From assembly GCA_921293015.1 (NCBI GenBank), contig OV121086.1:30986254-31050253 (forward strand): a stretch of 64,000 bases of DNA. Direction: 5' to 3'. The position numbers and the translations under genes were made by a program. Shown piece by piece: positions 45,760-58,679 of this stretch; within the stretch, counting starts at the first letter, position 1; each line of letters starts with the position of its first letter. Below the pieces are notes generated by a model. That model ran no database searches. It saw only the letters and a list, made by a program, of their open reading frames with translations, and was not told the origin of the DNA. This DNA is from Phorcus lineatus (Eukaryota > Mollusca > Gastropoda > Trochida > Trochidae).

Positions 45760-47860
45760 GGCACTAGTGCAGGCTTTTACGGTTTTAATTGGCTATTTTA
45801 AAGTATAAGAGGAGTTAAGCATGCACTTAAGCTTTCTATCGATGCAATGAAATACTTAAAATTCTTTACAATTGACCTGCAATCAACAATGAAAAAAATA
45901 AGACATATAACAAATCTAAGGTTAGCTGTGCACAAAACGGATAAATTATAGACAGTTGAAAGCGGCTGAACTATCATCATGTTCAGCTGTTGAATTTATC
46001 TAAACTCTGAAATGAGAACAAATCGTGAAATATGTTTTATGAAAGCAATGTTGTAAATAAACCAATTTCATTACACAGCATTAGCATTGCTATTAGATTG
46101 ACCAAAGCCGCTTTTTTGGTTATAAGCAAAATCTAAATATTTCCGATATCGTAGTTCATGCGGATTTATTGTAACGTAACATTGAATACTTCCGGTCTTT
46201 AAAAATCAACTTTACTACCTGAATACGTAAATATTTGTTAAATAACTTACGAGGTAGATTACTTGAGTGAGGATCTTGAATAATAACGAGAGATATGCAG
46301 TATCTGTGCATTCGTTGTGTTAAAGAAATATTGGTGTGCACTAGTGCGTTTAATATTCAATATCAAAATCATATATCATATCATATATGGATCAAATAAA
46401 AATTAGAGAATCTCAATATTGAACATAGGGGTGGTCCTTAAGTTAATTTGCTGAGTATGTATTACCTTTAAGATTTAAATTAACCCGAAAAGTTAAATAA
46501 CCAGAAATGTCCGATATTTTAAATTTGCAGTTATCTTTAATTGGGAGGTAGGAACAGATTCCTGATGTAACCTTTTCATATTAAAACATTTAATCTAATA
46601 TAAATTAGCAGCATTCTGAATAATATCGAAGTTAATTGCCTTCGAAATGAGATTTGACTTTTGATCTTACGTTTGTAATTCAATATCACTTTTCATTAAT
46701 TTTTATAAATCAATTTGAATTTCAGCTGGCTTCGAAACCTTGATGGCTTACATTTGAAGCATAAGCTTTTCAAACATTAATCTAGCATCAATCGTAAATC
46801 TTTGACATTTCTAAAAAGTAAACACTAAACTGAAACAAAAGTTTTTCTCAAAAACTTAAATTTGGTTAGCAGAGAATGAATGATCAACGTATGGCAATCA
46901 AACATTAATTGGTCTTACTTCAAGGCAACTTAATGTGAAAATGTGCCTTTGAAATGGAAGAAAGACGAACCTATGATAGATTACGACAATTTCAAAGCAA
47001 TTTAATTTCAAAAGCAAAGTAAAATCATCTTTGTCAGTAGTTCCAAGGACACTAAACTGAAGAAGATTGCTATTAACGTCTTTAACGACAGGTGACATAG
47101 CTTTGTAAAGAAAGAAAGCGATGATTAATCACAGCTGTCATCGGAATCTTGAGAACTAGTCTAATTCTTTTCAAAAATACTCTGAAAATGCCACAACGGT
47201 ATTCGAGCCTTAGATCCCCAATGTGATAATTATATCGGCAATGCAGAAAAGTCCCCTATGTTACAACGTTCCCCTTTTGTCTTCGCTTTATTAGTTACAC
47301 AATGTAACAAGTGGAACATTCCATAACGAGGGCCTTGACAGGGTCACCTCCTTTTTCCTTCTCTTTATCATGATGTCGTAGAAAATCTTTATATTTCAGA
47401 TTCAAATACGTGTGAAAAATCAGTTTTAAATTCTAAAAAGTTTATATCTTTTACATGAAATACACTTATGGTTATATGCAAATAATCATATTCATGTAGA
47501 TCACGGGTTAGTTACAAAATGTGGTTAGTAATTAACCCGACGCTTAAAAAATAACACACAAAAACTTAAGTTCAACATGAATTAGGTCAATATTGCGAAA
47601 ACCAATGCTAGATAGAAAGTTTGATCATGCAATTGGTTCGCTTTTGACGACAATATAGCTGTCCAAATTACTATTTCGACTTGACAATAATAGCACCTAA
47701 ATTGATAATAGATATCAAAGTTGTATACGTATCCTAATACTCACCTTTGGTATTTGAATATTATTAAAAATACTTATATAATTGATAATTTGACACTTCA
47801 AGTAATATCCATGAAATATCCAACCAGGAAATTCATCTCAATAACAAAAGTAATACAAGA
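45760..47860. other. Non-coding interval
   Basis: No gene recognised. AT-rich throughout. Confidence 0.4.
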
Positions 47861-47867
47861 TTTTCTC

Positions 47868-47925
47868 GATAACAACTTCTTTATTATGAAACTCACCTGA
47901 ACGTCTCAATAAAGAAGTTGTTATC
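47868..47925. ncRNA. Perfect 18-bp hairpin (possible small RNA stem)
   Basis: GATAACAACTTCTTTATT at 47868-47885 is the exact reverse complement of AATAAAGAAGTTGTTATC at 47908-47925, with a 22-base loop. The stem is AT-rich and about as long as the duplex part of a short pre-miRNA, though a real precursor usually has a longer stem (about 30 bp) with bulges. Part of the left arm (TTTCTCGATAACAA) recurs at about 47976, so the hairpin may have come from an inverted duplication or a small transposon. Confidence 0.3.
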
Positions 47926-47994
47926 CAGAATTGTTGTCTTCCTCGTATATATCATTTGTAAATGCCATTCAAAAGTTTCTCGATAACAAGATCT

Positions 47995-49853
47995 TTTATT
48001 TGCACAGACACTCATTCTCGGAACATGTCTAACCTCCTTCATCACCCTTTCATGCCATCTCAATATATTGTTATCAGGAAGCCTTGCTTTTCTTATATGC
48101 CACATGGCAAATTGAATGCATTAGCACCTGATGTCGTAATTATTGGTCAGTTCACTCAAGTGGTTTTCAGGATTTTACCACGATCCTTGTAGTAAGTGAA
48201 TACACCTTGATAATGTTCAATTTCGTCCTACTCGTTGACATCGTGAATATTATGAAAAATTGAATAATATTAGAATTCTGACATTCAAATTCACCGTGTT
48301 GACCCTCCGAGTTGGTGTAGAGCAAGGTGCAGTGCTCAGAGCGATAATTTCCCGCTTGGTTTCAAAGACGCTACCGATTCCTATCGCCCCACTCATAATT
48401 TGTTTCCGTTAACTAATTTCATTATCAGGCAATTTGGGAGAAGCACTGTCTTTCAAGTTGGGCTAATTCAGAGAGATTTTAGCGAAAGTATGCCTGCACA
48501 AGTCAAATCGATTGAACAACATACGAGTTTATGGTAACTGGCACCAATATCGGATAATCGCTTTCATAGTTTCAACACCCTGAGCAGTAAATTTGTGAAA
48601 ATGATGTTTTACTGACGTTATTTTTGGAGCCTCCTTCGTCATGTAGTATTTTGAAACACGGTTATAGCGGTATAAACACGTTAGTTATAGAAAGCACAAA
48701 TCAACCTTTTATGGTGTTATTGAACTCAACAAAACCTGTTGAAATGAAAAGATGCGCCTTGTGAGCTAGGATTTGATCGACCAAAGCTTGAAAACATTTT
48801 GATTAACTTAATCTAAATGTTTACGTGTTTGTGTTTATTCCGAAGTCTTGGGTCGAATACAGTGACCCATTTAGTAATACAGAGAGACGTTGAGAAAGGT
48901 TATCATTTGTTTCTTGGTCTGGTTATTTATATGAAATACATATATATGTAAGTAGATTCTCATTCTCCTTCAAAATTAGTTTTATAGATAAAAAGTAAGG
49001 CATGTAACCTTACAAGCAACAAACTGATTTTTAAAGAAAGCATTTTGTATACATAACGTGTTGGAAACACTTAAAACACTCGAATTCATTTTGCGCTATA
49101 GACAAATGGGTTTTTTACCATTTAATCCCTCACAATTGACCCACCCTCCTTACCCTCTTTCTAATAAGCACGTTATATATTCATACATAAAAGTAAGATT
49201 TTACAAAAACTAATGATAAGTCATTCACATATTTTGAATGGAAGAATTCTCCTTCTAAACAACCCAATCTAACATGTTCTTTTCTAAGCGCCGTATCCAG
49301 CCATTAGACATGCGTTATCTACAGTTTAACCCTCTTTGACATAAATGGCCCTCCTCTTTAGAGTTTCAATGATAGGAGTCAGGCAAGGCTAATTCTTTAA
49401 CCAGTCTGATTTATTGCTCTGTGTCGTGTTGTATCTGACCTGAAACCAAGGTCCCTAAACTACCAGTGTTTCTCTTAAAGGGTTAATTCCTTAATAGCGA
49501 TTGATGTCCTTTGAAATATATCGTTAGGAACGACATCGATGTCAACAGTATGTTGCTGAATCGACAAAGCCAATCTAAAACCCCAAAGAGTACTTGAAAT
49601 CATGTTTGGAGTCCGAATTGCAACATTATGCATAATAAGAGGAAATCTAGTCTTTTAAACAAGTTAAGCCTCTAAAAATATATTATATATTTATCGTTGT
49701 GGATGCTACATACATGTCCCTACTATACATATATGTAATATGAAGTACCTTAACGTTTAAATGATAATGACGTCATAATTGATACGGTTTTTTAAAACTA
49801 TTTTATGCTGAAACCTAGCATGTTGGGAAAAATTAAAGACTTAGAGTTTTACT
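47995..49853. other. Non-coding interval with one CRE
   Basis: No gene recognised. A perfect ATGACGTCAT palindrome at about 49767-49776 is a full CRE in AT-rich surroundings. Confidence 0.4.
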
Positions 49854-50189
49854 TTAAAAGGGCTATCGCACATTTTATAGATAAATAAAGTGATCTCACA
49901 AAAAGGAAAAAAATATTTCTAATTGCGAGAAATTTTTTTTTTTTATCAAAACATGTGGTTTTAAAATGAACGTACAGTGATTGGTTAAGCTATGCCATCC
50001 CAAATGATTAAAAGGTGTTCACACAAAAATGGCCGCCAATAGATTTTCCTCGATGCATGCTTATTTCCTTTACGACTACGGATGATTGGGTTGAGTAATG
50101 AGATGTTTTGATCCTCAGAAGACAATACATTTGGCACATATTTATGTTTGTAGGGGGAAATGTGAAAAAACGTGCATCTGCTCCTTTAA
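49854..50189 (+). mobile_element. TTAA-family MITE, copy 3
   Basis: TTAA ends with left AAAGGGCTATCGCACATTTT and right AAAACGTGCATCTGCTCCTT. Internal landmarks: GGTGTTCACACAAAAATGGC, a CCTCGATGCATGCTTA segment in place of GCTTGATTC, ACGACTACGGATGATTGGG and GTTGAGTAATGAGATGTT. The last 20-plus bases match copy 2 closely. Confidence 0.75.
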
Positions 50190-51792
50190 TATTTTTTCTT
50201 GACAGCAACTTTCAGTAATAGCTACATAGCCATCTCTAGAGACAAACACTGTCTCGACTCAGACAAATCGTAGGTTCCCAAACAAGCGTCTGTTAAGAGA
50301 CAGAATACACGTAATAACAGCTAATGTACTTTTGTGTATACTGTTTGGAATGACAATGGTGTAATTACCATGTTGATGCCATTCCGAAGCGAATCAGACG
50401 TGGTAACATTTATCTTAATGTTCTTCTGAAATACAGGAAACCCTTGTTTAAATAGACGGAGGTATTTTAATGTCTTAATTTGGAAATGCATAACATCCTA
50501 ATTTGGTGGACGGGATATCTATTAAGCTTGACGTTGTCACTTGGAGTGGTTTATTTAAAGGATTGATTGCTGTATGTTTGTTGAACTTGTGTTTGCACGT
50601 AAAATACCTTTCTTATGTACAGTGTGATAAACTATCTTCGTGAAATATTTCTTGAACATTTTTTTCATATTATGTAAAAAAAAGTATACCATTTTAGAAT
50701 TTGATAAAAAAAATCTATACTCTATGGCAAAAATAAACTGCTTATGACGTAAAGTAAATCTATCAAATTATTGGATTTAAAACTATTTCAAATTCCATTT
50801 TAAAACCAGACTCTTAATACCCATTACATATTTTATAAAGATACCAGAGTTTGAGGGATTTTTTTTGAAATTCTGCAAATATCTTCTTCCCACTAAAAGG
50901 AATGTTTCCATGCGGGATGTTGATTATATCTGCAGAAGCTTTCCATCATTATGTCGAAAAAGATTTATAATTTCATCACTTGTACTTATTTCATCAACGT
51001 GACAGACATGATCCGACTAAAATAGATTTGAACTCAAAATTACCTCCAACATTCAAGAGTAGGTCTGTTTACAATTCCGTTTTAATTCCGTTCCCTCTTT
51101 CATCAACACGGGGCGCATGCGCAGATGGGAGAGATAGTTAATCACTTTGCTAATCAGGGGGTATGCCGATGAAGTCTGGTAAATAAAATGAAACCTCTCT
51201 TTATCACAGACCACGGGGTTGGCGTCAATCTTTAAGCTATGTCTGTCAAGCTCGTTTTACTCGTAGACTTCCATGGACCAATGGTACAAGAAGTGTTCAC
51301 TCTCATGTAACCAGACGTTGATTGAGTTCTCATGACCAAGAAAATTCTTCATTGGCATCTAGTGACCGGAAAAGTTCATTATTTGAAATTATGACTGCAA
51401 ATGGTCCTCACTGGCAAAGGGAGATAAACTCTTCTGATTAGGTGACTCGGTGGCTTTTGGTAAGCTAATGGGATCCGTATCGTACTCTGTGTGTACGAAT
51501 CTCGGAAATAAACGCAGATGGAATGTGTACCATTGCAGTTGGAGTCATCCCAATTATTACAATGTTAATTTTAGACTGTAATTATGATCTTATGATCCTA
51601 ACCCAAAACGTTGGAGAGTTAGTCCTTCTTAGGGCTTTGAAATGTCAAAATTCCCCTGTTAACTTTATGAAAAAGGTGATTTTTCTCACGAATATATTTG
51701 AATTGAGTGTCTGTCTCTCACCATGAGAAAAAATAGCTAAACAGCTAAATTTCGCTGGATCATGTTCAAGTAAATGCCAACCAAGTTTTCAT
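50190..51792. other. Non-coding interval
   Basis: No gene recognised. AAAGGGAGATAAACTC near 51417 is a relative of the GAGTTATCTCCCTTG motif at 29.28 kb, in reverse. Confidence 0.4.
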
Positions 51793-51810
51793 CATGATTT
51801 TCAGTTTGAA

Positions 51811-52125
51811 TATACCCCTAGTTACAAATAATAAGTAAAAGCGTAGTCCGTACATGCGTAGCTTCATCAATGCCGAGTATGTAAGTATAGTTTCAAGGTT
51901 TACCTTTGACGGCTGTTTTAACCCCTTGCATGCCGTTGTCATGCCATTGACACAGAAGTGGTTATATTCTAGTTACAAAGAAAAATGTGAAAGCGTAGTC
52001 TGTACGCGTAATTTTAGCGTCATCAATGTCTGGTATGTATGTCTAGCTTCAAAGTTTAGTTTTAACGGTTGGTTTAACCCCTTGCCTGCCATCGTCAAGT
52101 TTTGACACACAAGTAGTTATGTGCC
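51811..52125. repeat. Two-copy tandem duplication (about 165 bp)
   Basis: Both copies run CTAGTTACAAA, AAAGCGTAGTC(C/T)GTAC, GCGTA, CATCAATG, GTATGTA, AGTTTCAAGG or AGCTTCAAAG, TTTAACCCCTTGC(A/C)TGCC and end in TTGACACA(G/C)AAGT. Homology spans the whole unit with moderate divergence. Confidence 0.75.
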
Positions 52126-52129
52126 ATCC

Positions 52130-54833
52130 ACCATTTAAAAACGTCTGTGCATGTTGAGGTGCACGTAGCTGGACATGTAATCGCTCTTGTAGTGAGCATG
52201 TATATGTCAGACTAAAGTAGCTTTATCTCTTACACAAGACAGACATGTTCTTATTTAGGGGATGTCGAAAACAAGTTTGTCATGAAGATTTTGCAAATGT
52301 TACATCATGGGTCTTGATAATATGGACCCAGTTTTTGTGTTTTTAATTTTTTAAAAGTTTTTTTTGTTAAATTTTAAGTTTTGCCGATATAATATTTTAT
52401 GTTTTGAAGCATTATTTTATGACTTTTCTATGTGTTTATTTGCGTGTTTTAACGTTTCCTCTTTAATGACCCTGGTAAGGGTTCCTATGCTGGACATGTA
52501 AACTCGAGATGTAGAGAACACCAACAGGGACCCTAAAACACGTTTAACGTGCTTTATATCTAATGTGCCTAATGCGTTCTTTGGGTAGGATGTAATTTTC
52601 CAAATATATCGATTTTACTCTTTATCGTGTTTTTCCCATTTTAAATTTACGATTATCTTTGATTTGACTGTATATATACATTATTAATAAAAATGATACA
52701 TAACACAGTATTTGTCAAGGACATCTTTCACAATAGCCTCGTATCTTTCTATATGTCATCCATATATGTTTAATACATCTTGATAGCTTATATCCATAAT
52801 GATAATACTTAGATCAAATTGGCCTATTAGGCTTATCATCACAGATATATAACGAATGTCGACAAGGAATTAAATGTCTTTGGATACTACAGTGGCAGGT
52901 GTTTACGGAATATATTTTGACTACTAAGTGAAAGCCTTTTATAGAGAAAATGATTTATCACTAAGATACATTGATAGTTTAATGGACATCATTTGTAACT
53001 TTGTAAAAAAAACACATGGGGCAAGATAAACTGATTCAATAGGTAATGTAAGATAAGAAACATGCTTCGAAACCTTCAGACTAACATTTATATATCAGTT
53101 TTTATGATACATGCATTTATCATAGTCATAGTTTTTTTTAAAGGAGTTCTATTTTTCAAATTCTGTTATTATATTTTTATGAATATTTTTAAAATTTATT
53201 AATGCTCAATTATAGATACAATGAAGAAATTTCTATCATTTAAAAAAACATCTAGGATTTGATAACAATGAGGCTTGTCTTAATTTTTAAACTATTATTG
53301 TCATCTGTTTGTCTTTATTGTGTTTACCTTCCATTCTTTAGATATGGGATGTTTTATCCACAGCTAACAGTTTAACACTACAATATCTAAAATCAAACTG
53401 GAGTCAGTTAATAACTTTGCTGAACACATCTTCTGGAAAATTTCCAGAAGTTAAAGAGTTACGTGTAATTTTTCTTGATAAATCGCGACTCACTTCCAAT
53501 CCATCTCAATTATAAATTACACATTTATTAAGATTTAAGCTTATTTCTTCAACTCGTTAATAATGATTTTGCATGATACAGCGCAATGAATTATTAACTT
53601 TTTCCTCACCGACGCTTTTGATTTTTCACGTTTTTCTCTGCCTGTCAACAAGAAAAATCGTTTCAGCAGGGCTGTGGTATTTCTATTGCTTGAAATGTGT
53701 ATTTCCGATGTCGTGGTGAACATAAAAATCCCTCAAATTAGATTTTTAAAATTAATGTTTTCTATCACGCAATAATGATAAATCAATTAAAATTCTGAAT
53801 GGGGTATGCATACATAACATACAATATTGTTCACTCAAGGTAATGAAAATTCTTCTACCGTTTGTTCAGGCAATTGATAGTGAATTATTAATTCGTAATT
53901 GGTTTCGTCCAAGATTATTTCTCCCCAGTCTTCATTATACAACCAGCCTTGCTATAACCTAGAACTGAAAGATAGATTCATTGCTTGCTTGGGACGAACA
54001 TATGTATACTTCATAGGCACAAAGAACAGCGAACGTTTATTCAGATAATCTTTTCCCTGTGAAATTAGAATTATTTATCACTTTAAAAAAACAATTTTAA
54101 ATTTTCACATTTGAGTGACATGTAGCCTTGTTTTTAGTTAAAGTCATTATTAGTTAAGGGAGTGCGTGATTTAGATATGTTTTTTCTTTGTCAGTAGAAG
54201 TACGTCATTTTGTTCCGCGTGACTTCAATTTACCATGCACTGTTAAAAAATAAAAATTTAAAGGGTTTGTTGGTCAAATGTTGGTCAAATATTTTGCTAT
54301 GTACATAATAGATATCGGATATTAGTCTATAGGTCAATTGTAAAATATTTGAGATTTAAATTTCTGAGAGATAATGACATTGATAAAATGTTATTCTCCG
54401 GGGAATATTCATAGCAACGTTTTTTTGTCTTACCCTAACGTGCTGCAGAGACCATGATAAGTTTTATCAAAACATATATTTGACTGCGGAATGTCATTCC
54501 ATCTTTATATGTTTGTCGCAAGTTTGAAGTGTTTATTTGTACAAACGTTTTCACGAAAGAATTTATTTTCTCAGGAAAATACTGATGTAGATTATATACA
54601 TTCCCAAACACATTCTTCATAAAAAGTCACGCCGGTTAAATCATGATTGTCACAGAGAATGATAAAACGCGTTTTGAAACACGAAAGTGATAAAATACTT
54701 CACGGCGCTCGGTTTTGTATCCTTTTTATGTCTAGACTTGCTTCAATATTGAAGTAGGTTTTAAATTCAGAACGCAGGTATTTAGAGATGTAGGCAATAT
54801 CATACATTATGTGTATATTAGGCTATGGGTATA
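52130..54833. other. Non-coding interval
   Basis: No gene recognised. GCTGGACATGTAA occurs at about 52169 and 52492 in similar context. The 53.1-53.3 kb stretch is extremely AT-rich. Confidence 0.4.
53430..53450. promoter_or_regulatory. 21-base perfect palindrome (HSE/STAT-like)
   Basis: CTTCTGGAAA and TTTCCAGAAG flank a single A. TTC and GAA blocks alternate as in heat-shock elements, but the central spacing is three rather than two bases. TTCCAGAA is also close to STAT sites. The perfect 10-bp symmetry is what stands out. Confidence 0.3.
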
Positions 54834-54960
54834 GGAGTGAGCCAAGGTTGCCTGTTGGTACCTTGACTATTTATTATCAAAATTAGCAACATAGTATGTA
54901 AACTGACTCTTCATGAAAAAGTTGAAGGGGGAATATGTTTATGTGCATTAGGAATGAAGC
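54834..54960 (+). pseudogene. LINE reverse transcriptase relic
   Basis: The frame reads GVSQGCLLVP, stop, LFIIKISNIV and later EKVEGGICL. It matches the block GVRQGCPLSPYLFIICIEIL...NIKGI found in reverse transcriptases of L1/Tx1-like non-LTR retrotransposons. One stop replaces the residue after the proline, and no other RT motif is recognisable on either side. A short, old fragment. Confidence 0.45.
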
Positions 54961-55600
54961 AAGACAATTCAAAGAACGAGAAGAAACTTCTTAGTCTGTT
55001 GCGAACTGTAAATAGCATGTTTTCTATGACATTTATTTATTTTGCTTTTTCAAACAAGGAGTTTTTGCATGTTTATGTTGAGCAGTAAGCTTCATTGCTA
55101 AACCAATGTATTTCTCACCCAAAAAATGTTTTGAGACCTTTTATGCTTACCGATGTTTCTTAGATGAATATAAGTTAGTGGGTCATAAGTGCTTTTTGGA
55201 ATTCTTTTTAATTAGCAAGTTTCATAACAATTCAACATTGTCACATTGCCTAAATAAAAATCATTCAGATATCAAGGAATTTGAAAGGGGCAGGGGTGTT
55301 CACTCTTTTTACGGGCGATTTTTAAAAAAATCGAACCAATTGGGAGGGGGAAGTTCTCGGGGGTTCTTTTCATGTCAGTCATGACAATCCCAGTCGTAGT
55401 CTGGTTTTCGCTGACAAAGGCAATATTTCTATTATTAATTGAATATATTACGTTATTCAAAACCAGACATGTTATTCTTTGTCTCGGCTCTTCAGACGAG
55501 ACGCTTCACGATATGTATCTGTCCATAAACCGGCCATAACAATTACATCATTGCAGATTACCAATTATAACCATTCTCGACGAAGTCATCTGCCTATTGG
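54961..55600. other. Non-coding interval
   Basis: Nothing recognised. A 92-codon frame at 55106-55384 is unremarkable. Confidence 0.4.
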
Positions 55601-55612
55601 TAAAGCAGACAT

Positions 55613-55634
55613 AGGGTTAGGGTTTAGGGTTGGG
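55613..55634. repeat. Short interstitial TTAGGG-like tract
   Basis: AGGGTTAGGGTTTAGGGTTG then GG: three imperfect copies of the animal telomere repeat. Too short to mark a chromosome end; may be chance or a repair insertion. Confidence 0.4.
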
Positions 55635-55739
55635 TTGCCTTCTAATCATGTGGTGTAAATCTTAAAGCTGTCATCCGTGTATTTGGGACTATCGCGTCAG
55701 AACATCAAGAAAGCCGATCTCCTCCCAAGGTAGGAGGGA

Positions 55740-55860
55740 CAATGGGGTGGAACAGTGATACGATCAGTGCTTGGGTTCGATTCCAGATTGTTGATTTATG
55801 GTTCTCTACGTTGGAAATACCTCGCCTGATCTTCAACCCGTAGGACGCAATAATTGGACT
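55740..55860 (+). repeat. tRNA-like sequence, possible SINE head
   Basis: GGTTCGATTCC at 55774-55784 is a canonical RNA polymerase III B box. About 30 bases upstream GGTGGAACAGTGATACG loosely fits an A box. The spacing is shorter than in a tRNA, and acceptor and anticodon stems do not form, so it is not a functional tRNA. No clear SINE tail is visible. Confidence 0.3.
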
Positions 55861-55869
55861 GAGCTATGA

Positions 55870-57700
55870 TCAGGAAGTCGGTGATTATCATTATTAACAT
55901 GATGGTTATTAAGGGTTACGTCAAGGAGAGCTATTTTCAGATTGAATCCCGCATGCTGATAATGGGTCTTAATTTACATGTATGTCTTCGCAAGGAAGTG
56001 ACTCTCCTCCGTTCTATGGGTTGGGAAGAACTCGAGACCGCTTGTTAACATATGGTTTCTTTACTTGCCTTTAATATGAGCACTGGGCCCTCATAAGTGA
56101 AATTGGTAATTGTAGCGATGAAGTTTACACTGACTATAAATTCCAACCCAAGAAAGGCTCAAATTAAGAGTCTGACAACCATGCTTATGAAATGAAAATG
56201 GTAGAGTGAAAACCGCTGCATTGTACTTTACAGATCAAACCACAACACAAAAATCGGAGCCCCTTTAGAAACAAAATGTTCAAATGTACTTGAAGGTACT
56301 GAAACAACACTAAGGAGCAAGTTATTGTCTGCAGTTTCAAGTTTTCGTTGTCTTATTTCGTTGATTGGTTAAAGCTATTATACTCTGAAATAATTTTGTA
56401 ATCGAGTCATCAATATTTTATTCTGAATTTGCACAATTGTGTTAATCAAATCCATTACCTTGTTTTCGCCTGACTGCATTCTAACAATGCTTGGCTAACA
56501 CTCTAACTGATACGTTTTCACGAAAAGTTCGTAAATGTTCCCGGACGCCGTGAAACGTGTATGTAAATATTTCGAGTATACTTAGAACTGTTCGCTCAAG
56601 TCGATGTAGACATAAACGTGAAAAACAATACTCGAGATACATAGACTCCATTATCAGGTTTCTCAAATATTTTGAATATGCTATAAAAATTCACGGCTAA
56701 ACACAGCCTTGTACCTGACTCTATAGCGTGTACAGCATTTGTCTGATGCTTTATCTCCCACGAGATGTTCGTGCAAAGCGTGATCGATGTTCGCGTCATG
56801 GGTGGCGTATGTCACTCACAGAACTTGTCAATAGCTAACACACAACTGAAACATACATGATATCAGATTCATTAATCTTTGACGGCTCGACTTTGACACA
56901 TGTTTGACGGGACATTTCTGGCGCTTCGGTTCAATGTTCGGTTTTATCTAGTCAATCCGACGCCACGATTTTTTTAAACAATTAGACAGAATCATTAATA
57001 ATCTCATCAACGGTATCGAGTTACCGTGTAATTTCACTAAGGTGGATTTGACCGCGATGTAATGGCCAGATGAGACGATTGCGATAGAATCAAAAGGGTT
57101 TTTGTTAATTACCGGTGCTTAGCAAGCTTTACCCCGCAATAATGACGATAATGGCTGCCTTTATAGATATAATATGACCACTTTCAATAGGCACAACCAT
57201 CATGTTATTGTTCGATGTTTTATGTTCTGTAGCTAGGCGATATAACCAGAAAGCGCTTACATTGGACAACATCAATAATGACTTCAAACAGAATTGTTTT
57301 CTATATAATCACCTTTTCTGATCAGCTATATTTCCAGAGAGTAGTTTAAGGAACCGGCGTTATTGGTATAATCTTTTCTAGGTTATAATATTTACGTCCA
57401 AATCTAATCGAAACACTATACATACAATATCTGGTGTAATCGTGTTTTTCACGTGCGCATCTGACTCTTGTTTATTTCAAGAGACTATTGCTTGCTCCCC
57501 ATCTCTTTACCCATCATTCAATGGACACGATGGAGACTCGAAGTCTTCATACAGACACTACCCTCCGACTCAAACCGGATAAAAATATGCAAAGTCGTGA
57601 TAATCTGCCTTGTGTCTTGGATTAAGATTAATCCCTTGAACCCGACTTAATCCCCAAGGACCAACAACCCAACAAATCCAATCCCATCAAATCGCCCATG
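55870..57700. other. Non-coding interval
   Basis: No gene recognised. Confidence 0.4.
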
Positions 57701-57734
57701 TCTCGACCACTCTATAAAACCGGTATCATTTTTT

Positions 57735-57812
57735 TGCACGTTTGGATTCGAACCCGACCCGCCTTGTCGACTTGAAGACACGATTACGACCCTCCGGGCT
57801 CCTTAAAACGCT
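57735..57812 (-). repeat. tRNA-like sequence on minus strand
   Basis: On the minus strand GGGTTCGAATCC (57755 down to 57744) is a perfect B box, preceded by GGAGGGTCGTAATCGTGTC, which weakly recalls an A box and D arm. The T stem has only two good pairs and no acceptor stem is evident. Pseudo-tRNA or SINE remnant are the likely readings. Confidence 0.25.
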
Positions 57813-57814
57813 TA

Positions 57815-58345
57815 ATTCGTCTTCTTATACTCTCTACGTTCCCGAAATTCTCTTCGGGGAAAAAAAGTAATTTACTTAATGTTGTTAGACTGGAGTCAGG
57901 TTGAATTCTAAGCATAATATACGTTGCTCTCGTGTGTAGGGACTTACCGAGCAATCAAAATATTGTCTTGGATCGGATAAAGGGAGATTAAAAAGAGACC
58001 CACCACGATAGGGACCACTTTATTCAATTGTAGCGTAACTGGCTTCATGCAGTGAGAATGAGTCGACCCTGACAACTCCATATTAAGTCATCTAGCTTAA
58101 GAGAGGTTAATATTGGTTTATTTACCTTCCAAGTTTCTTTTGATAAATCCATTTTGATTTACTTATGAACTATGATATTAAGATGAAACTTGAAAAGAAG
58201 CTTTATAAATATTTATAGAATAAATGTTTTTGAGATCCCTCAAGTTTCTTTTTTATGTTGCTGATTTGTAATTTAGTATCTGCAGCTAATATTATAAAAT
58301 AATGACGAGTTATAACCGGTTCTGAATGTTGTTCTACCTCAAGGC
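57815..58345. other. Non-coding interval
   Basis: Nothing recognised. CTCTATAAAACC near 57711, just to the left, would make a good TATA box but no start follows. Confidence 0.3.
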
Positions 58346-58675
58346 TTAAAAGGACAGTAGCACGTTTTTTGAAAGACATATTTCTTCTAATGTTCCTCAG
58401 TAAACATTAGCTTATGTAAATGAATTATCTTTGGAGGTCAATACATCTCATTACCATCCGTAGTTGTAGGGGAAAAATCAACTATCAAGCAAATTACCAC
58501 TGGATACCATTTTTGTGTGAAAACCTTTTTGTCATTTGAGGTAGGGAAAATATTCGCATAGCTGTACCAATCATGGTAGGTTCGTTTTAAAACTGCTCCT
58601 TTTGATTAAACATCATTGTTTTGCATTGTTTTGACCACATACTTATCGAAAAAAAACGTGTAACTTTCCCTTTAA
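58346..58675 (-). mobile_element. TTAA-family MITE, copy 4 (reverse)
   Basis: TTAA ends; AAGGACAGTAGCACGTTTTT at the plus-strand left end faces AAAACGTGTAACTTTCCCTT at the right. Landmarks are in reverse complement: CATCTCATTACC, CCATTTTTGTGTGAAAACC and TTTGAGGTAGGGAAAAT. The inverted repeats here are the clearest in the family. Confidence 0.8.
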
Positions 58676-58679
58676 GAAA

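Noticed and set aside
55613-55634. Chromosome end or fusion point
   Set aside because: Only three imperfect repeats, with unrelated sequence on both sides.
57735-57812. Functional tRNA gene
   Set aside because: The B box is perfect but acceptor, anticodon and T stems do not form.
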